Shown one piece after another: positions 26,546-34,677 of a DNA stretch of 64,000 bases. The stretch covers positions 1 to 64,000 of the forward strand of contig CAZGMJ010000026.1 of NCBI GenBank assembly GCA_964526785.1, in the 5' to 3' direction. The translations under genes were made by a program, and so were the position numbers. Within the stretch, counting starts at the first letter, position 1, and the number at the start of each line of letters is the position of its first letter. The notes beneath the pieces are model-generated. The model did no database searches. It was not told the DNA's origin and worked only from the letters and a program-made list of their open reading frames with translations. Source of the DNA: CAZGMJ01 sp964526785. Lineage in GTDB: Bacteria > Planctomycetota > Phycisphaerae > Sedimentisphaerales > Anaerobacaceae.

Positions 26546-26720
26546 ACGCTCAAAGGTCTCGATTAATCAATGGACAACGTCTGATGCAGGCTGTGACGAG
26601 GCCGGATTGGAATGAAACAGGATATTGAAAGGAGGTGTGCCCCGGGAGGAAGTGGATGGCAAGCGTGCAGTAACAATAAAGAGATCGCAGCAGATGCAAT
26701 AGTTACAAGGAGAAACATAA

Positions 26721-28832
26721 ATGAACAAGACCGTGAGAATAGTACTTGCCTTGCTGGCAGTGTCATTGCTGGTCGGACCCGCATGGGCCGACGGCAATCC
26801 CAAATACATCTTCTTCTTCATTGGTGACGGCATGGCCTCGCCCCAGATTCACGCCGCCGAGGCGTATCTGGCCCAGATCGAGCAGCCGGACAATCCGGAT
26901 GGCCTGTATGACGAACAGGGCAATCCCGCCAGTCTCGGCACCGCCGGCTCCAAACTGCTCAATATGAGCAAATGCCCCGTCGTCGGTATGCAGCGGACCT
27001 ACGCGGACAACCGCTTCATCACCGGTTCGGCCGCCTCCGCTACCGCAATGGCTTCGGGCATCAAGACCACCATCAACACCATCGGCATGGACCCAACCAA
27101 GACGATCCCGTGGTTGACCGTAGCCGAACTGGCAAAACAGGCGGGTATGAAGGTCGGTATCATATCGAGTGTCTCGATTGACCACGCCACGCCGGCCTGC
27201 TATTACGCACATGAAACCGAGCGCGGACACTACTGGAACATTGCCAATCAGCTTTCTGAGAGTGGCTTCGACTACTTCGGCGGCGGCGGCGCCAAGGGTG
27301 AGAGAATCAAGAATGGCCTGCGTCACTACGCTCCCGGACGCCCGGTCGCGGACGTATCCAACGATCCGATCGAATACGCCAGGACGAACGGCTACACGGT
27401 CGTTACAACCAGAGACCAGCTCCAGGCCGTGGCGCCCGGCACCAAAACGTTCGCCTATAACCACACGCTCGACCCAAGCTGGGCGCTCTACTACGACATG
27501 GATCGCGATACCAATGATCTGTCCATCGCCGAGTTCACCGCAGAAGGTATTCGCCTGCTGGACAATCCCAACGGCTTCTTCATGATGGTCGAAGCCGGCA
27601 AGATCGACTGGGCCTGCCATGCCAACGACGCCAAAGCGGCGATCATGGACACCATTGCATTCGACGAAGCTGTCAAAGAAGCCATGGACTTCTACGCTGA
27701 GCACCCCGATGAGACCCTGATCGTCATCACGGGCGACCACGAATGCGGTGGTATGACCCTCGGTGCGGCCGCAACCGCATACGAAACCGCGTACGAGATC
27801 CTCGAAGCCCAGAAGATGTCGTATGAGTACTTCGACTGGACGGAGTTGGCCGCGCACAAGGATATGGTTTACGACCCGAACCAGGACGGTGTGATCGAGC
27901 CTCAGTTCGACACCGACGGCGACGGCGTCGTCGATACGTGGGACAGCGCCATCGACATGAACGAGGACATCAAGGCACGAATCCTCGATGCCTTCGGTCT
28001 CGACTACGCACTGCTGTCGGACTTCGACGTGCAGCAACTCGAAGCGGCCTACGACCGTTCGATGGGTGGCGAAGTTGTGGACACGGTGGAAGAGGATGCG
28101 GTCCTCTATTGGTACTATGAGCCGCTTACCGTGACCATCACGCATATTCTTAACCGCAAGGCCGGTATCGCCTGGACGTCCTACAGCCACACGGCCGTTC
28201 CCGTGCCCGTCTATGCGATGGGGCCATGTGCCGAGATGTTCGACGGGTACTACGAGAATACCGACCTGGCCAAAAAGGTGGCGGATGCCATGGGCGTCGG
28301 TGCAGACGCGCTTCGCGGCTACGTTCCGCATCTGCTGAACATGCCGGAAGCCCAGGCACGCCGTGCGACCAGCGCCTCCGGTTACTACACGGCCGGCAAG
28401 GTCTCCTACGACTACATGCTTGGCGTGCCCGCCGGGCTGGTGGCCTTCCAGTGGCCCAGCGGCGGCACAATGGCCGAACCGGGCGCCGCGATTGATCTGG
28501 TCATCTCCCACGGCCCGGCCGCAGAAAAGGCCCCCGCCGTCTCGACACAACCGGCCACCGACGTCGCAGCCGAGTCGGTAACGCTCTGGGGCAAGGTCAC
28601 TGACGCCGGCGGAGGTGCCTGCCGCTACCGCTTCCTCTACTGGACATCCGGCGATCTGTGGATCAGCCACACCGATTACGAAGGCTATGCTTCGCAGGAT
28701 GAGATGTTCAGCCAGGTAGTCACCGGCTTGAAGCCCGGCAAGACCTATTGGTTCTGGGCCGAAGCCAGAAATTCCGCAGGCTTCAGCGATGGTTGGGCCT
28801 CCGGCATCAAGAGCTTTACGACGAGCCAGTAA
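26721..28832 (+). CDS. Exported alkaline phosphatase with calcium-loop, PASTA-like and fibronectin-like segments
   Basis: A 703-aa protein with an AAGGAG site and a signal peptide (IVLALLAVSLLVGPAWA). The alkaline phosphatase domain spans about 25-535: metal-site IGDGMASPQ, nucleophile region TGSAASATAMASGIKT, DHATPACYYAH, ITGDHECGG and SYSHTAVPVPVYA. The residue before the nucleophile Ser is Gly where E. coli PhoA has Asp. An insert with DPNQDGVIE and DTDGDGVVDTWD resembles thrombospondin-3 or EF-type calcium loops. After it come a PASTA-like module (about 545-595) and a fibronectin-III-like module (about 603-703). It probably releases phosphate from organic esters outside the cell. An intrinsic terminator follows. 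Confidence 0.9.
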   Translation: MNKTVRIVLALLAVSLLVGPAWADGNPKYIFFFIGDGMASPQIHAAEAYLAQIEQPDNPDGLYDEQGNPASLGTAGSKLLNMSKCPVVGMQRTYADNRFITGSAASATAMASGIKTTINTIGMDPTKTIPWLTVAELAKQAGMKVGIISSVSIDHATPACYYAHETERGHYWNIANQLSESGFDYFGGGGAKGERIKNGLRHYAPGRPVADVSNDPIEYARTNGYTVVTTRDQLQAVAPGTKTFAYNHTLDPSWALYYDMDRDTNDLSIAEFTAEGIRLLDNPNGFFMMVEAGKIDWACHANDAKAAIMDTIAFDEAVKEAMDFYAEHPDETLIVITGDHECGGMTLGAAATAYETAYEILEAQKMSYEYFDWTELAAHKDMVYDPNQDGVIEPQFDTDGDGVVDTWDSAIDMNEDIKARILDAFGLDYALLSDFDVQQLEAAYDRSMGGEVVDTVEEDAVLYWYYEPLTVTITHILNRKAGIAWTSYSHTAVPVPVYAMGPCAEMFDGYYENTDLAKKVADAMGVGADALRGYVPHLLNMPEAQARRATSASGYYTAGKVSYDYMLGVPAGLVAFQWPSGGTMAEPGAAIDLVISHGPAAEKAPAVSTQPATDVAAESVTLWGKVTDAGGGACRYRFLYWTSGDLWISHTDYEGYASQDEMFSQVVTGLKPGKTYWFWAEARNSAGFSDGWASGIKSFTTSQ

Positions 28833-28857
28833 TCTCGTTTGAATCGCAATAACCCAG

Positions 28858-28893
28858 GGAGGCAGGGGCTTTCGGGCTCCTGTCTCCTGTTTT
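28858..28893 (+). terminator. Intrinsic terminator after the alkaline phosphatase gene
   Basis: GGAGGCAGG (28858-28866) pairs with CCTGTCTCC (28879-28887) over 9 bp including one G-U, followed by TGTTTT. It lies 25 bases after the phosphatase stop. It also rules out the far-upstream TTG as the start of the next gene. Confidence 0.8.
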
Positions 28894-28925
28894 CAATGTG
28901 GGGATGGTCGCTCGGATCAGGAGAT

Positions 28926-30155
28926 ATGTTCGGTAGAGATATTATCTGTGTGTTGTTTTTCATGGCCTGCTGCGGCGGCTTGCTGCTTGTGCCGACCGGC
29001 TTCGAAGAAGCCCGGCCCGCCGATTCAGTGCACGCCAAAGCGCTCGTACTCGAAGCGGACAACGACGATCTGCAGCGCCATGCCATCGTGCGAACGGGAA
29101 CCCAGTTCCTCCAGGTCGAGCTACTCGCCGGCCCGCAAAAAGGAACACAACTCCGCGCGATCAACCAGTTGATGGGCAAGATGGAACTCGATGAGATATA
29201 CAAGCCCGGCGAGCACGTCCTCGTCGAATACCAGACCGACGCCGCAGTCGCCTACACCCGCGGCCATTATCGTCTCGGCTACGAAGTGCTGCTGATCGCG
29301 CTGTTCGCCGTCTTCCTGGTCGCTGTGGCCGGATGGACCGGGGTCAAGGCATTCCTGTCCTTCGCCTTTGCGGCGCTGGCCATCTGGAAACTGCTCATCC
29401 CGCTCTTCCTCAAAGGCGTCGATCCGCTGCTCGTCTCGATGGCAATCGTCGCCGCGCTGACCGCCTCGGTCAGCTTCCTCGTCGGAGGCATTACGCGAAA
29501 AGGCCTGGCGACCTATCTCGGAGCCTTCTCAGGACTCATCTTCGCCTGCGTTCTCGCCCACGTCTTCGCCAGAGGATTTCATCTCCACGGAGCCGTCCGT
29601 CCCTTCGCTGAGACCCTGCTGTATTCGGGCTTCGCGCATCTCGACCTGAACAAGATATTCATCTGCGGCATCTTCATCGCATGCTCCGGCGCAGTCATGG
29701 ACCTGGCGATGGATATCTGCGCGTCGATGGATGAAATCAAACGCAAAAAGCCCGACATCGGATTCCTCGAGCACACGCTCTCGGGTCTGCGCGTCGGCAG
29801 ATCGGTCGTCGGCACCATGACGACCACGCTGCTTCTGGCCTACTCGGGTGGATACACCGCCATGCTCATGTACTACGTCGGTCAGGGCACGCCCCTCAAG
29901 CAGTTCTTCAACCTCAATCTCGTCGCCGCCGAGATACTCAACACCCTGGTTGGCAGCTTCGGCCTCGTGGCCGTCGCTCCCTTCAGCGCACTGGCCGCCG
30001 GCGTCGTCTACCACGCAAACCACGCCTCCCTCCGCGCCGCCCGATCCCGGATTGCGCAGATTTCGTTGAATCTCCGCCCAAAAAAAAACGCCGCCGCTTT
30101 CACAGCCGCAACGGCAAAGGCGCCTCCCCGCGTCTCGCCGGAGGCCGAACTCTAA
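28926..30155 (+). CDS. YibE/F-family membrane protein
   Basis: About 409 aa from the ATG at 28926. AGGAG lies close before it, with only 2 bases of spacing, so the in-frame ATG at 28896 remains possible. A signal or first helix (IICVLFFMACCGGLLLVP) is followed by a periplasmic domain with KALVLEADNDDLQ, GTQFLQVELLAGPQKGTQLRAINQL and PGEHVLVEYQTD, the YibE-type entry. Seven or so membrane helices follow, with FLVGGITRKGLATYLGAFSG and ALSGAVMDLAMDI-like (ACSGAVMDLAMDICASMDEI) motifs of the YibE/F family. The function of the family is not established; a transport role is assumed. It sits alone between a terminator and a 240-base gap. Confidence 0.85.
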   Translation: MFGRDIICVLFFMACCGGLLLVPTGFEEARPADSVHAKALVLEADNDDLQRHAIVRTGTQFLQVELLAGPQKGTQLRAINQLMGKMELDEIYKPGEHVLVEYQTDAAVAYTRGHYRLGYEVLLIALFAVFLVAVAGWTGVKAFLSFAFAALAIWKLLIPLFLKGVDPLLVSMAIVAALTASVSFLVGGITRKGLATYLGAFSGLIFACVLAHVFARGFHLHGAVRPFAETLLYSGFAHLDLNKIFICGIFIACSGAVMDLAMDICASMDEIKRKKPDIGFLEHTLSGLRVGRSVVGTMTTTLLLAYSGGYTAMLMYYVGQGTPLKQFFNLNLVAAEILNTLVGSFGLVAVAPFSALAAGVVYHANHASLRAARSRIAQISLNLRPKKNAAAFTAATAKAPPRVSPEAEL

Positions 30156-30397
30156 AAGCAACCAGCAAGCTCCCTCAGTACCACGCAATGCCCGCGAGCC
30201 TCTTGCCTGCCCTTGCTGAGAAGCCATTGCGCCAATAAGCTCCGTTCCGTCCAGCCGTCGACCGGATTTTGCTTATCTCGCGGCTGATTTTGCGTTATCT
30301 TCTGTCCGCGCGCGAACGCTGCGGCCGGACACCCGCTCATGCTCGACCGTCGGAACCGCCGATGCATAGGTAAAAACACCTGGAGCAGACAAGACGC

Positions 30398-31063
30398 ATG
30401 AACGAGAGTAACCAAGCAAAAGAGCACGACAGATCACACCAGCAACGTTCCCAGGTCGCCTGGTGGCACTGGCACCGACGCCTGTACGACTGGGTCGTGC
30501 ACTTCTCAAATACACCCCACGGCGAAAGAGCCCTGTTTCTGCTGAGCTTCGCCGAGTCGAGCTTCTTCCCATTGCCGCCGGACATCCTCCTCGGTCCGCT
30601 CGCCCTGGGCTCGCCCCGCAAATGGTTTCGCTTCGCACTTTTCTGCTCGGTGGCATCGGTCCTCGGCGGCATCCTGGGCTACTGTATCGGCATGTTCTTC
30701 TGGTCCGCCATCGGCCCCTGGGCGTACGAGAATCTGGCCTCCATCGGCCTGACCGAAGAAAACTTCGCCAAATTCGAGGGCTGGTACGAACGCTACGATT
30801 TCTGGATCGTCTTCACCTGCGGCTTCACGCCACTGCCCTACAAAGTCTGCACCATCTCAGCCGGCGTCGCGACAATCAGCTTCCCGGGCTTTCTCATCGC
30901 CTCGACCATCAGCCGCTCGGCCCGCTTCTTCCTGCTGGCCGGCCTGATGGGCTGGAAGGGCGAAAAGATCCGCCCCTTTATAGAAAAATACTTCAACTGG
31001 TTCAGCCTGGCCTTTATGGTATTGTTGATAGGCGGTTTTCTCGTGATAAAGCTGCTGCACTGA
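30398..31063 (+). CDS. YqaA/DedA-like (SNARE-associated type) membrane protein
   Basis: A 221-aa protein. After a hydrophilic N-terminus of about 25 residues, the sequence LLSFAESSFFPLPPDILLGPLALGSPRKWFRFALFCSVASVLGGILGYCIGMFFW follows the DedA/YqaA family: an acidic residue and a P-LP-D element in the first re-entrant segment, then a glycine-rich helix. The later FTPLPYKVCTISAGVATISFPGFLIASTISRSARFFLLAGLMGW has the conserved Arg-containing helix. DedA relatives are lipid scramblases or flippases that recycle undecaprenyl phosphate or phospholipids. The next gene starts about 20 bases downstream, so a small operon with AMMECR1 is likely. Confidence 0.85.
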   Translation: MNESNQAKEHDRSHQQRSQVAWWHWHRRLYDWVVHFSNTPHGERALFLLSFAESSFFPLPPDILLGPLALGSPRKWFRFALFCSVASVLGGILGYCIGMFFWSAIGPWAYENLASIGLTEENFAKFEGWYERYDFWIVFTCGFTPLPYKVCTISAGVATISFPGFLIASTISRSARFFLLAGLMGWKGEKIRPFIEKYFNWFSLAFMVLLIGGFLVIKLLH

Positions 31064-31085
31064 CCCCTTGAACAGGCAGAACGCT

Positions 31086-31646
31086 ATGAACGAGCAACAG
31101 AAAGACACCCTGCTGCAAATCGCGCACAACACCGTCGCGGCCGTAATTATGGGCAAGCCCCTCCCCGAACTCCGATCCGACGACCCCGAACTGACCGCCC
31201 ATTGCGGCTGCTTTGTTACCATCAAGAACCACGGCAAACTCCGCGGCTGCATCGGCCAGTTCACCTCCGACGAACCACTGATCGACCTCGTCGTCGATAT
31301 GGCCCGAGCCTCCGCTTCAGGAGACCCGCGATTCATGCACGACCCGGTCACACCCGGCGAACTTGACGAACTCGACGTCGAGATTTCGGTCCTCTCGCCG
31401 CTCAAACGCACGACCGACCCCCTGAGCCTGCGTATGGGCATCGACGGCATATACATCAAACGCGGCCGCGCCTCGGGCTGCTTCCTGCCGCAGGTGGCCG
31501 ATGAGACCAACTGGAGCAAAGAGCAGTTCCTCGGCTATTGCTGCTCGCACAAGGCCGGCCTGCCCCCCGATGCATGGAAAGATCCCGACACCGATGTCTA
31601 CTTGTTCACCGCCGAGGTCTTCGGGGCTGAGTTCAGAGATATCTGA
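31086..31646 (+). CDS. amrA: AMMECR1-domain protein (AmmeMemoRadiSam system protein A)
   Basis: A 186-aa protein starting MNEQQKDTLLQIA; a TTG six codons upstream is an alternative start. The family hallmark is intact: CGCFVTIKNHGKLRGCIGQF, followed by PLIDLVVDMARASASGDPRF, and later LSPLKRTTDPLSLRMGIDGIYIKRGRASGCFLPQVADETNWSKEQFL. This is the AMMECR1 domain, usually accompanied by Memo and a radical-SAM partner in the AmmeMemoRadiSam system. Those partners are not in this window. The biochemical role is not settled in the literature I know. Confidence 0.9.
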   Translation: MNEQQKDTLLQIAHNTVAAVIMGKPLPELRSDDPELTAHCGCFVTIKNHGKLRGCIGQFTSDEPLIDLVVDMARASASGDPRFMHDPVTPGELDELDVEISVLSPLKRTTDPLSLRMGIDGIYIKRGRASGCFLPQVADETNWSKEQFLGYCCSHKAGLPPDAWKDPDTDVYLFTAEVFGAEFRDI

Positions 31647-31825
31647 TGCTGTTTGCACAAGCCCGACCGGCCGCCGCCCCTCATCCCGCAACCCGGCCGT
31701 CGCCGCACAAATCTACGTAATTCTGCTGGAGTGTCCGACCCTGCACGCCGATTTCTCAGTATGATATCGCAATATCCTGCTGGGCGGCGTAAGTTCGCTG
31801 CCCGACCGATCTGGAGGTTCGCTGC

Positions 31826-32878
31826 TTGAGAAGATACGTACTGGGACTGATCATCTCGATCCAATTGCTCGCCGGCTGCGAGAGGTCCTATAAGACCACC
31901 GCAGACAGCAACGATATTGCAGTTGAACCCGGCGTCAATGGACTCATTGCGTACCTGACCGACAGGAATATCGACACCCTCAACAGCGTCGAGCCCTGGC
32001 CCAACGAATACGCCGACGGCCTTGCGCTGCTGACCCCGCACTACGAAATCCGCACCACGCTGCTCGAACCGCTCATCCTCCGCCAACTGCCCGACTTCGT
32101 CGAAGCCGCCTTCGCCGCCTACAACGCTCAGTTGCCCCGACCCGTCGAAAGCAATCGCCGCAGCTTGATCTACCTTTTCGCCGACCGCACGCAGTGGGAA
32201 GACTTCACACACGGCTTCACAGGCAAACAGGCCAGGCTCTTCTGTGCCATCGAAGCAGGCGCATATTGCCATAACGGTACCTGTGTCGCATATAATATCG
32301 GTCGTTCCCGTACGTTCTCCGCCCTCGCTCACGAAGGTTGGCATCAATTCAGCAGCCGCCATTTCACCTATCGCCTGCCCAGTTGGCTCGACGAAGGCGT
32401 CGCCATGCTCTTTGAATCCGTCCGGCTCGAACAGGGCCGCTTTCGTTTCGCTCCCGAGTCGAACGATTACCGCCTCGACAGCCTGCGCACGACGCTCGCC
32501 CGACGACGCATGTTGCCGCTCGACGAACTGCTCGCAACCAATCCGGGTGAAGTCCTCGCCACAGACCGCAGCGAATCGGTCCGCTCGCTCTACAGCCAGT
32601 GGTACGCTCTGGTCCGCTTCCTGCGCGAGGGCAGCGGCGGCTCCCGACTCGACAGCTACCGCAGAATGCTCGCCGACGGCGCCGACGGCGCCTGGCCCAT
32701 CGACCGCGTGACCCGGAATATCGCCCGCGACCGCAACCAGCCGCGAACCGTGCTCTGGAACCGCATCATCGGAATCATACTGTTCAGACGATACATCGCA
32801 GCCGACATAGGCCGAATCCAGCGCGAATACCTGGCGTTCTGCCGCCATGCCGTGCTCCAGGCCCCTGCAGGCCGCTGA
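31826..32878 (+). CDS. Peptidase MA-like (DUF1570-type) lipoprotein
   Basis: A 350-aa protein starting at TTG with GGAGG eight bases upstream. The N-terminus IISIQLLAGCER ends in a lipobox (LAGC), so it is probably membrane-anchored. AHEGWHQF (HExxH) near residue 170 and WLDEGVAMLFE about 20 residues later form a gluzincin zinc site (two His, one Glu, catalytic Glu). This matches the DUF1570/peptidase MA-like group common in planctomycetes. It overlaps or nearly abuts maf downstream, which suggests joint transcription. The substrate is unknown. Confidence 0.75.
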   Translation: MRRYVLGLIISIQLLAGCERSYKTTADSNDIAVEPGVNGLIAYLTDRNIDTLNSVEPWPNEYADGLALLTPHYEIRTTLLEPLILRQLPDFVEAAFAAYNAQLPRPVESNRRSLIYLFADRTQWEDFTHGFTGKQARLFCAIEAGAYCHNGTCVAYNIGRSRTFSALAHEGWHQFSSRHFTYRLPSWLDEGVAMLFESVRLEQGRFRFAPESNDYRLDSLRTTLARRRMLPLDELLATNPGEVLATDRSESVRSLYSQWYALVRFLREGSGGSRLDSYRRMLADGADGAWPIDRVTRNIARDRNQPRTVLWNRIIGIILFRRYIAADIGRIQREYLAFCRHAVLQAPAGR

Positions 32879-32894
32879 ACCGCAAGAGCAAGCC

Positions 32895-33485
32895 GTGAAC
32901 CAGACTCCATCCAAACCGCTGATCCTCGCCTCGGCCTCTCCCAGACGCCGCGATATGCTCGCCGATGCGGGCTATTGCTTTCAAGTCGTCCCGTCCAACG
33001 TCGATGAATCGGCGTTCTCCGCCCGGGACCTCTCGACCGAACAGTACGCCGAACGCCTCGCCCTGGCAAAGGCCCGCGACGTGGCGCTCCGCTTTGCCGA
33101 CCGGCTCGTCCTCGGAGCCGATACCGTGGTAGACTGCCGCGGCCAAGTCATCGGAAAGCCCGCCGACGCCGCCGATGCCGAACGAATCACCCGACTGCTG
33201 TTCAGCCGGCCCCACAACGTCGTAACCGGCATTGCCCTCGTCAGATTGTCCGATAATACGCAAATCCTCGCCAGTGATACCACCACAGTCTACCCTCGCA
33301 GGCTAACCGAAGCACAGATCGCCGCACACATCGTCGGCGGTGCATGGCGGGACAAGGCCGGAGCCTACGCCATCCAGGAAAACGGCGACGCCTTCATCGA
33401 ACGAATCGAAGGCAGCTTCACAAACGTAATCGGCTTGCCAATGGAGCTGCTGCAGACGATTTTGGCGGACTTTCTGACGTTGTGA
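32895..33485 (+). CDS. maf: Maf-family nucleotide pyrophosphatase
   Basis: About 196 aa from the GTG at 32895. An ATG at 32847 in the same frame would overlap the upstream gene by 32 bases and add 16 non-conserved residues. Motifs of Maf/YhdE are complete: LILASASPRRRDMLADAG, the conserved NVDES, RLALAKARDVA, LVLGADTVV, GKPADAADA, PHNVVTGIAL, WRDKAGAYAIQ and FIERIEGSFTNVIGLPMELL. The enzyme hydrolyses non-canonical or UTP/dTTP-type nucleotides and keeps the pool clean. Length is normal for the family. It is the last gene before the inserted cassette at 33.6 kb. Confidence 0.93.
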   Translation: MNQTPSKPLILASASPRRRDMLADAGYCFQVVPSNVDESAFSARDLSTEQYAERLALAKARDVALRFADRLVLGADTVVDCRGQVIGKPADAADAERITRLLFSRPHNVVTGIALVRLSDNTQILASDTTTVYPRRLTEAQIAAHIVGGAWRDKAGAYAIQENGDAFIERIEGSFTNVIGLPMELLQTILADFLTL

Positions 33486-33633
33486 CCGGCCCACAGGGCC
33501 CGAAATTCGCTCAACAGGTGCTGGGTAGACTACAATCACGCCCAAAATATAGCTATGCTTCCTATAATAGCTATTGCAAATAATCGCCTGTTGTGTTTTG
33601 GAATAATTTCTAATCATCTGATGGATTTTTAAG

Positions 33634-33662
33634 TTGACAGGCGAACCTGTCGATCATATGAT
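33634..33662 (+). promoter_or_regulatory. Near-consensus sigma-70 promoter of the toxin/antitoxin/ATPase cassette
   Basis: TTGACA (33634-33639), a 17-base spacer and TATGAT (33657-33662). Transcription would begin near 33669, about 60 bases before the first gene. No comparably strong promoter is seen before the following two genes, so the three genes probably share it. Confidence 0.75.
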
Positions 33663-33671
33663 TAGTATATG
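33636..33671. promoter_or_regulatory. Operator-like palindromes overlapping the cassette promoter
   Basis: GACAGG-CGAA-CCTGTC (33636-33651) is a perfect 6-bp inverted repeat that overlaps the -35. A second one, CATAT...ATATG (33655-33671), overlaps the -10. MqsA-type antitoxins repress their own operons through palindromes at the promoter, so these are the best candidates for autoregulation. Confidence 0.55.
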
Positions 33672-33729
33672 GATTTGGACATAACATATTATCGTAGCGA
33701 TTTGGCAGGGTGAATGGAGTCAACCCGCC

Positions 33730-34071
33730 ATGGGAGAGAAAGACAGGCTCAGGGCCATTAAGAAGCATCTTGCCACTCTGGCACGCCAGGAAGCAAAACG
33801 ACAGGTTCCATTCGATTGTGGCACAAAATGGTGGTTCGCATCCATAACGGATCCAAGAACGGGAGCACCGTTCACTTATTCTGGCTCGTGGGATTTTGTA
33901 GCTGAACAGCTGGAACAAGTGGGCACGAAGATTGATGAGATAGCCCTCTCGGAGCCAACTGGTAAGAAAGCCTATGTCTTGAGAGTACCCACAAGAGAGT
34001 GTGTGATTTACATTAAAGTTCATTTCGGATTCGGCGGCGACGTTATTATTGGCCGAAGTTTCCATTCTTGA
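33730..34071 (+). CDS. MqsR-like toxin candidate
   Basis: A 113-aa protein. Its end, RECVIYIKVHFGFGGDVIIGRSFHS, resembles the C-terminal strands of MqsR/DUF4258-type RNases (VYxK...x-IxSFH). The middle has VAEQLEQVGTKIDEIALSEP. The N-terminal half is basic. Placement supports a toxin: it lies first in the operon, with the MqsA-like antitoxin starting 19 bases after its stop, the same order as mqsR-mqsA in E. coli. MqsR is a ribosome-independent mRNA interferase that cuts at GCU. The similarity here is short and the catalytic residues are not certain, so the toxin role rests mainly on the neighbour. Codon use is richer in A+T than that of maf upstream. Confidence 0.5.
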   Translation: MGEKDRLRAIKKHLATLARQEAKRQVPFDCGTKWWFASITDPRTGAPFTYSGSWDFVAEQLEQVGTKIDEIALSEPTGKKAYVLRVPTRECVIYIKVHFGFGGDVIIGRSFHS

Positions 34072-34090
34072 GGTCAACTGGAGAGTGAAG

Positions 34091-34648
34091 ATGGGTGGAG
34101 AGACCAAAGACAAAGAACACGTACCGTCAAGTGATGAAGCCTTGATATGTGGCATGTGTGGAAGCAGTAACGTCGAAACGGAGAAGAAGGAGCATACGTT
34201 TCCTTACGGTGTTGGAGAGGCACAGATAGAATTGTCAGCGACTGTTCCTGTTCGCGTATGCAAATCCTGCGGCTTCCAATTCCTGGACTATCTGGCAGAA
34301 GAGGCGTGTCACGACGCTGTCTGCAGGCATCTGCGCGTAATGACGCCCAAACAGATAAAGGCGCTCCGCAAAATGCACAACCTTACTCAGGCTGATTTTG
34401 CTAAGATCACTGGCTTGGGCGAAGCTACTCTTTCTCGCTGGGAGCGAGGTGTAGTAGTTCAGAATGAAGGGTATGACAATTACCTGTACCTATTAGGACT
34501 CGGTGACAACCTCGATGCAGTCAGGAAACGACGCACGGATGGGGAGGTTTCCCCGGAGGACTCGAGTCGAAGCGGCGTTGGCGAAAACGAACTTGGGCTA
34601 TTGAGAGATGTCCCCGAAGGGTCTCCATGTTTTGGATGTTCGAGTTAG
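34091..34648 (+). CDS. MqsA-like antitoxin: YgiT zinc finger plus XRE helix-turn-helix
   Basis: A 185-aa protein. The ATG at 34091 has GGAGAG upstream; an earlier TTG start would overlap the toxin gene. Residues about 18-70 are a YgiT-type zinc finger (CGMCGSSNVETEKKEHTF ... RVCKSCGFQFLD, two CxxC pairs). Residues about 98-140 are an XRE-like HTH: MTPKQIKALRKMHNLTQADFAKITGLGEATLSRWERG. This domain order is that of MqsA, which binds the toxin through the N-terminal part and DNA through the HTH. The tail (about 150-185) is acidic and Ser-rich with no Panacea or other added domain. It probably neutralises the preceding gene product and represses the promoter at 33634. Confidence 0.8.
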   Translation: MGGETKDKEHVPSSDEALICGMCGSSNVETEKKEHTFPYGVGEAQIELSATVPVRVCKSCGFQFLDYLAEEACHDAVCRHLRVMTPKQIKALRKMHNLTQADFAKITGLGEATLSRWERGVVVQNEGYDNYLYLLGLGDNLDAVRKRRTDGEVSPEDSSRSGVGENELGLLRDVPEGSPCFGCSS

Positions 34649-34677
34649 GCGCGGCAGGGCAGATTTGAGGAGTGAGC

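Noticed and set aside
26339..26560. Structured region considered as RNase P RNA, tmRNA, SRP RNA or a cobalamin riboswitch
   Set aside because: The conserved core sequences of these families are not present in either orientation as far as can be seen by eye; left as unassigned RNA.
26612..26827. Plus-strand frame beginning MKQDIERRCAPGG before the phosphatase gene
   Set aside because: It overlaps the phosphatase start in another frame, and its composition is not protein-like.
26763..28670. 635-codon minus-strand frame across the phosphatase gene
   Set aside because: Antisense shadow; the plus strand has complete phosphatase motifs.
28839..28925. Upstream TTG/ATG starts for the YibE/F gene
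   Set aside because: The TTG lies before an intrinsic terminator, and the ATG at 28896 follows the T tract directly with no ribosome-binding site; 28926 is preferred.
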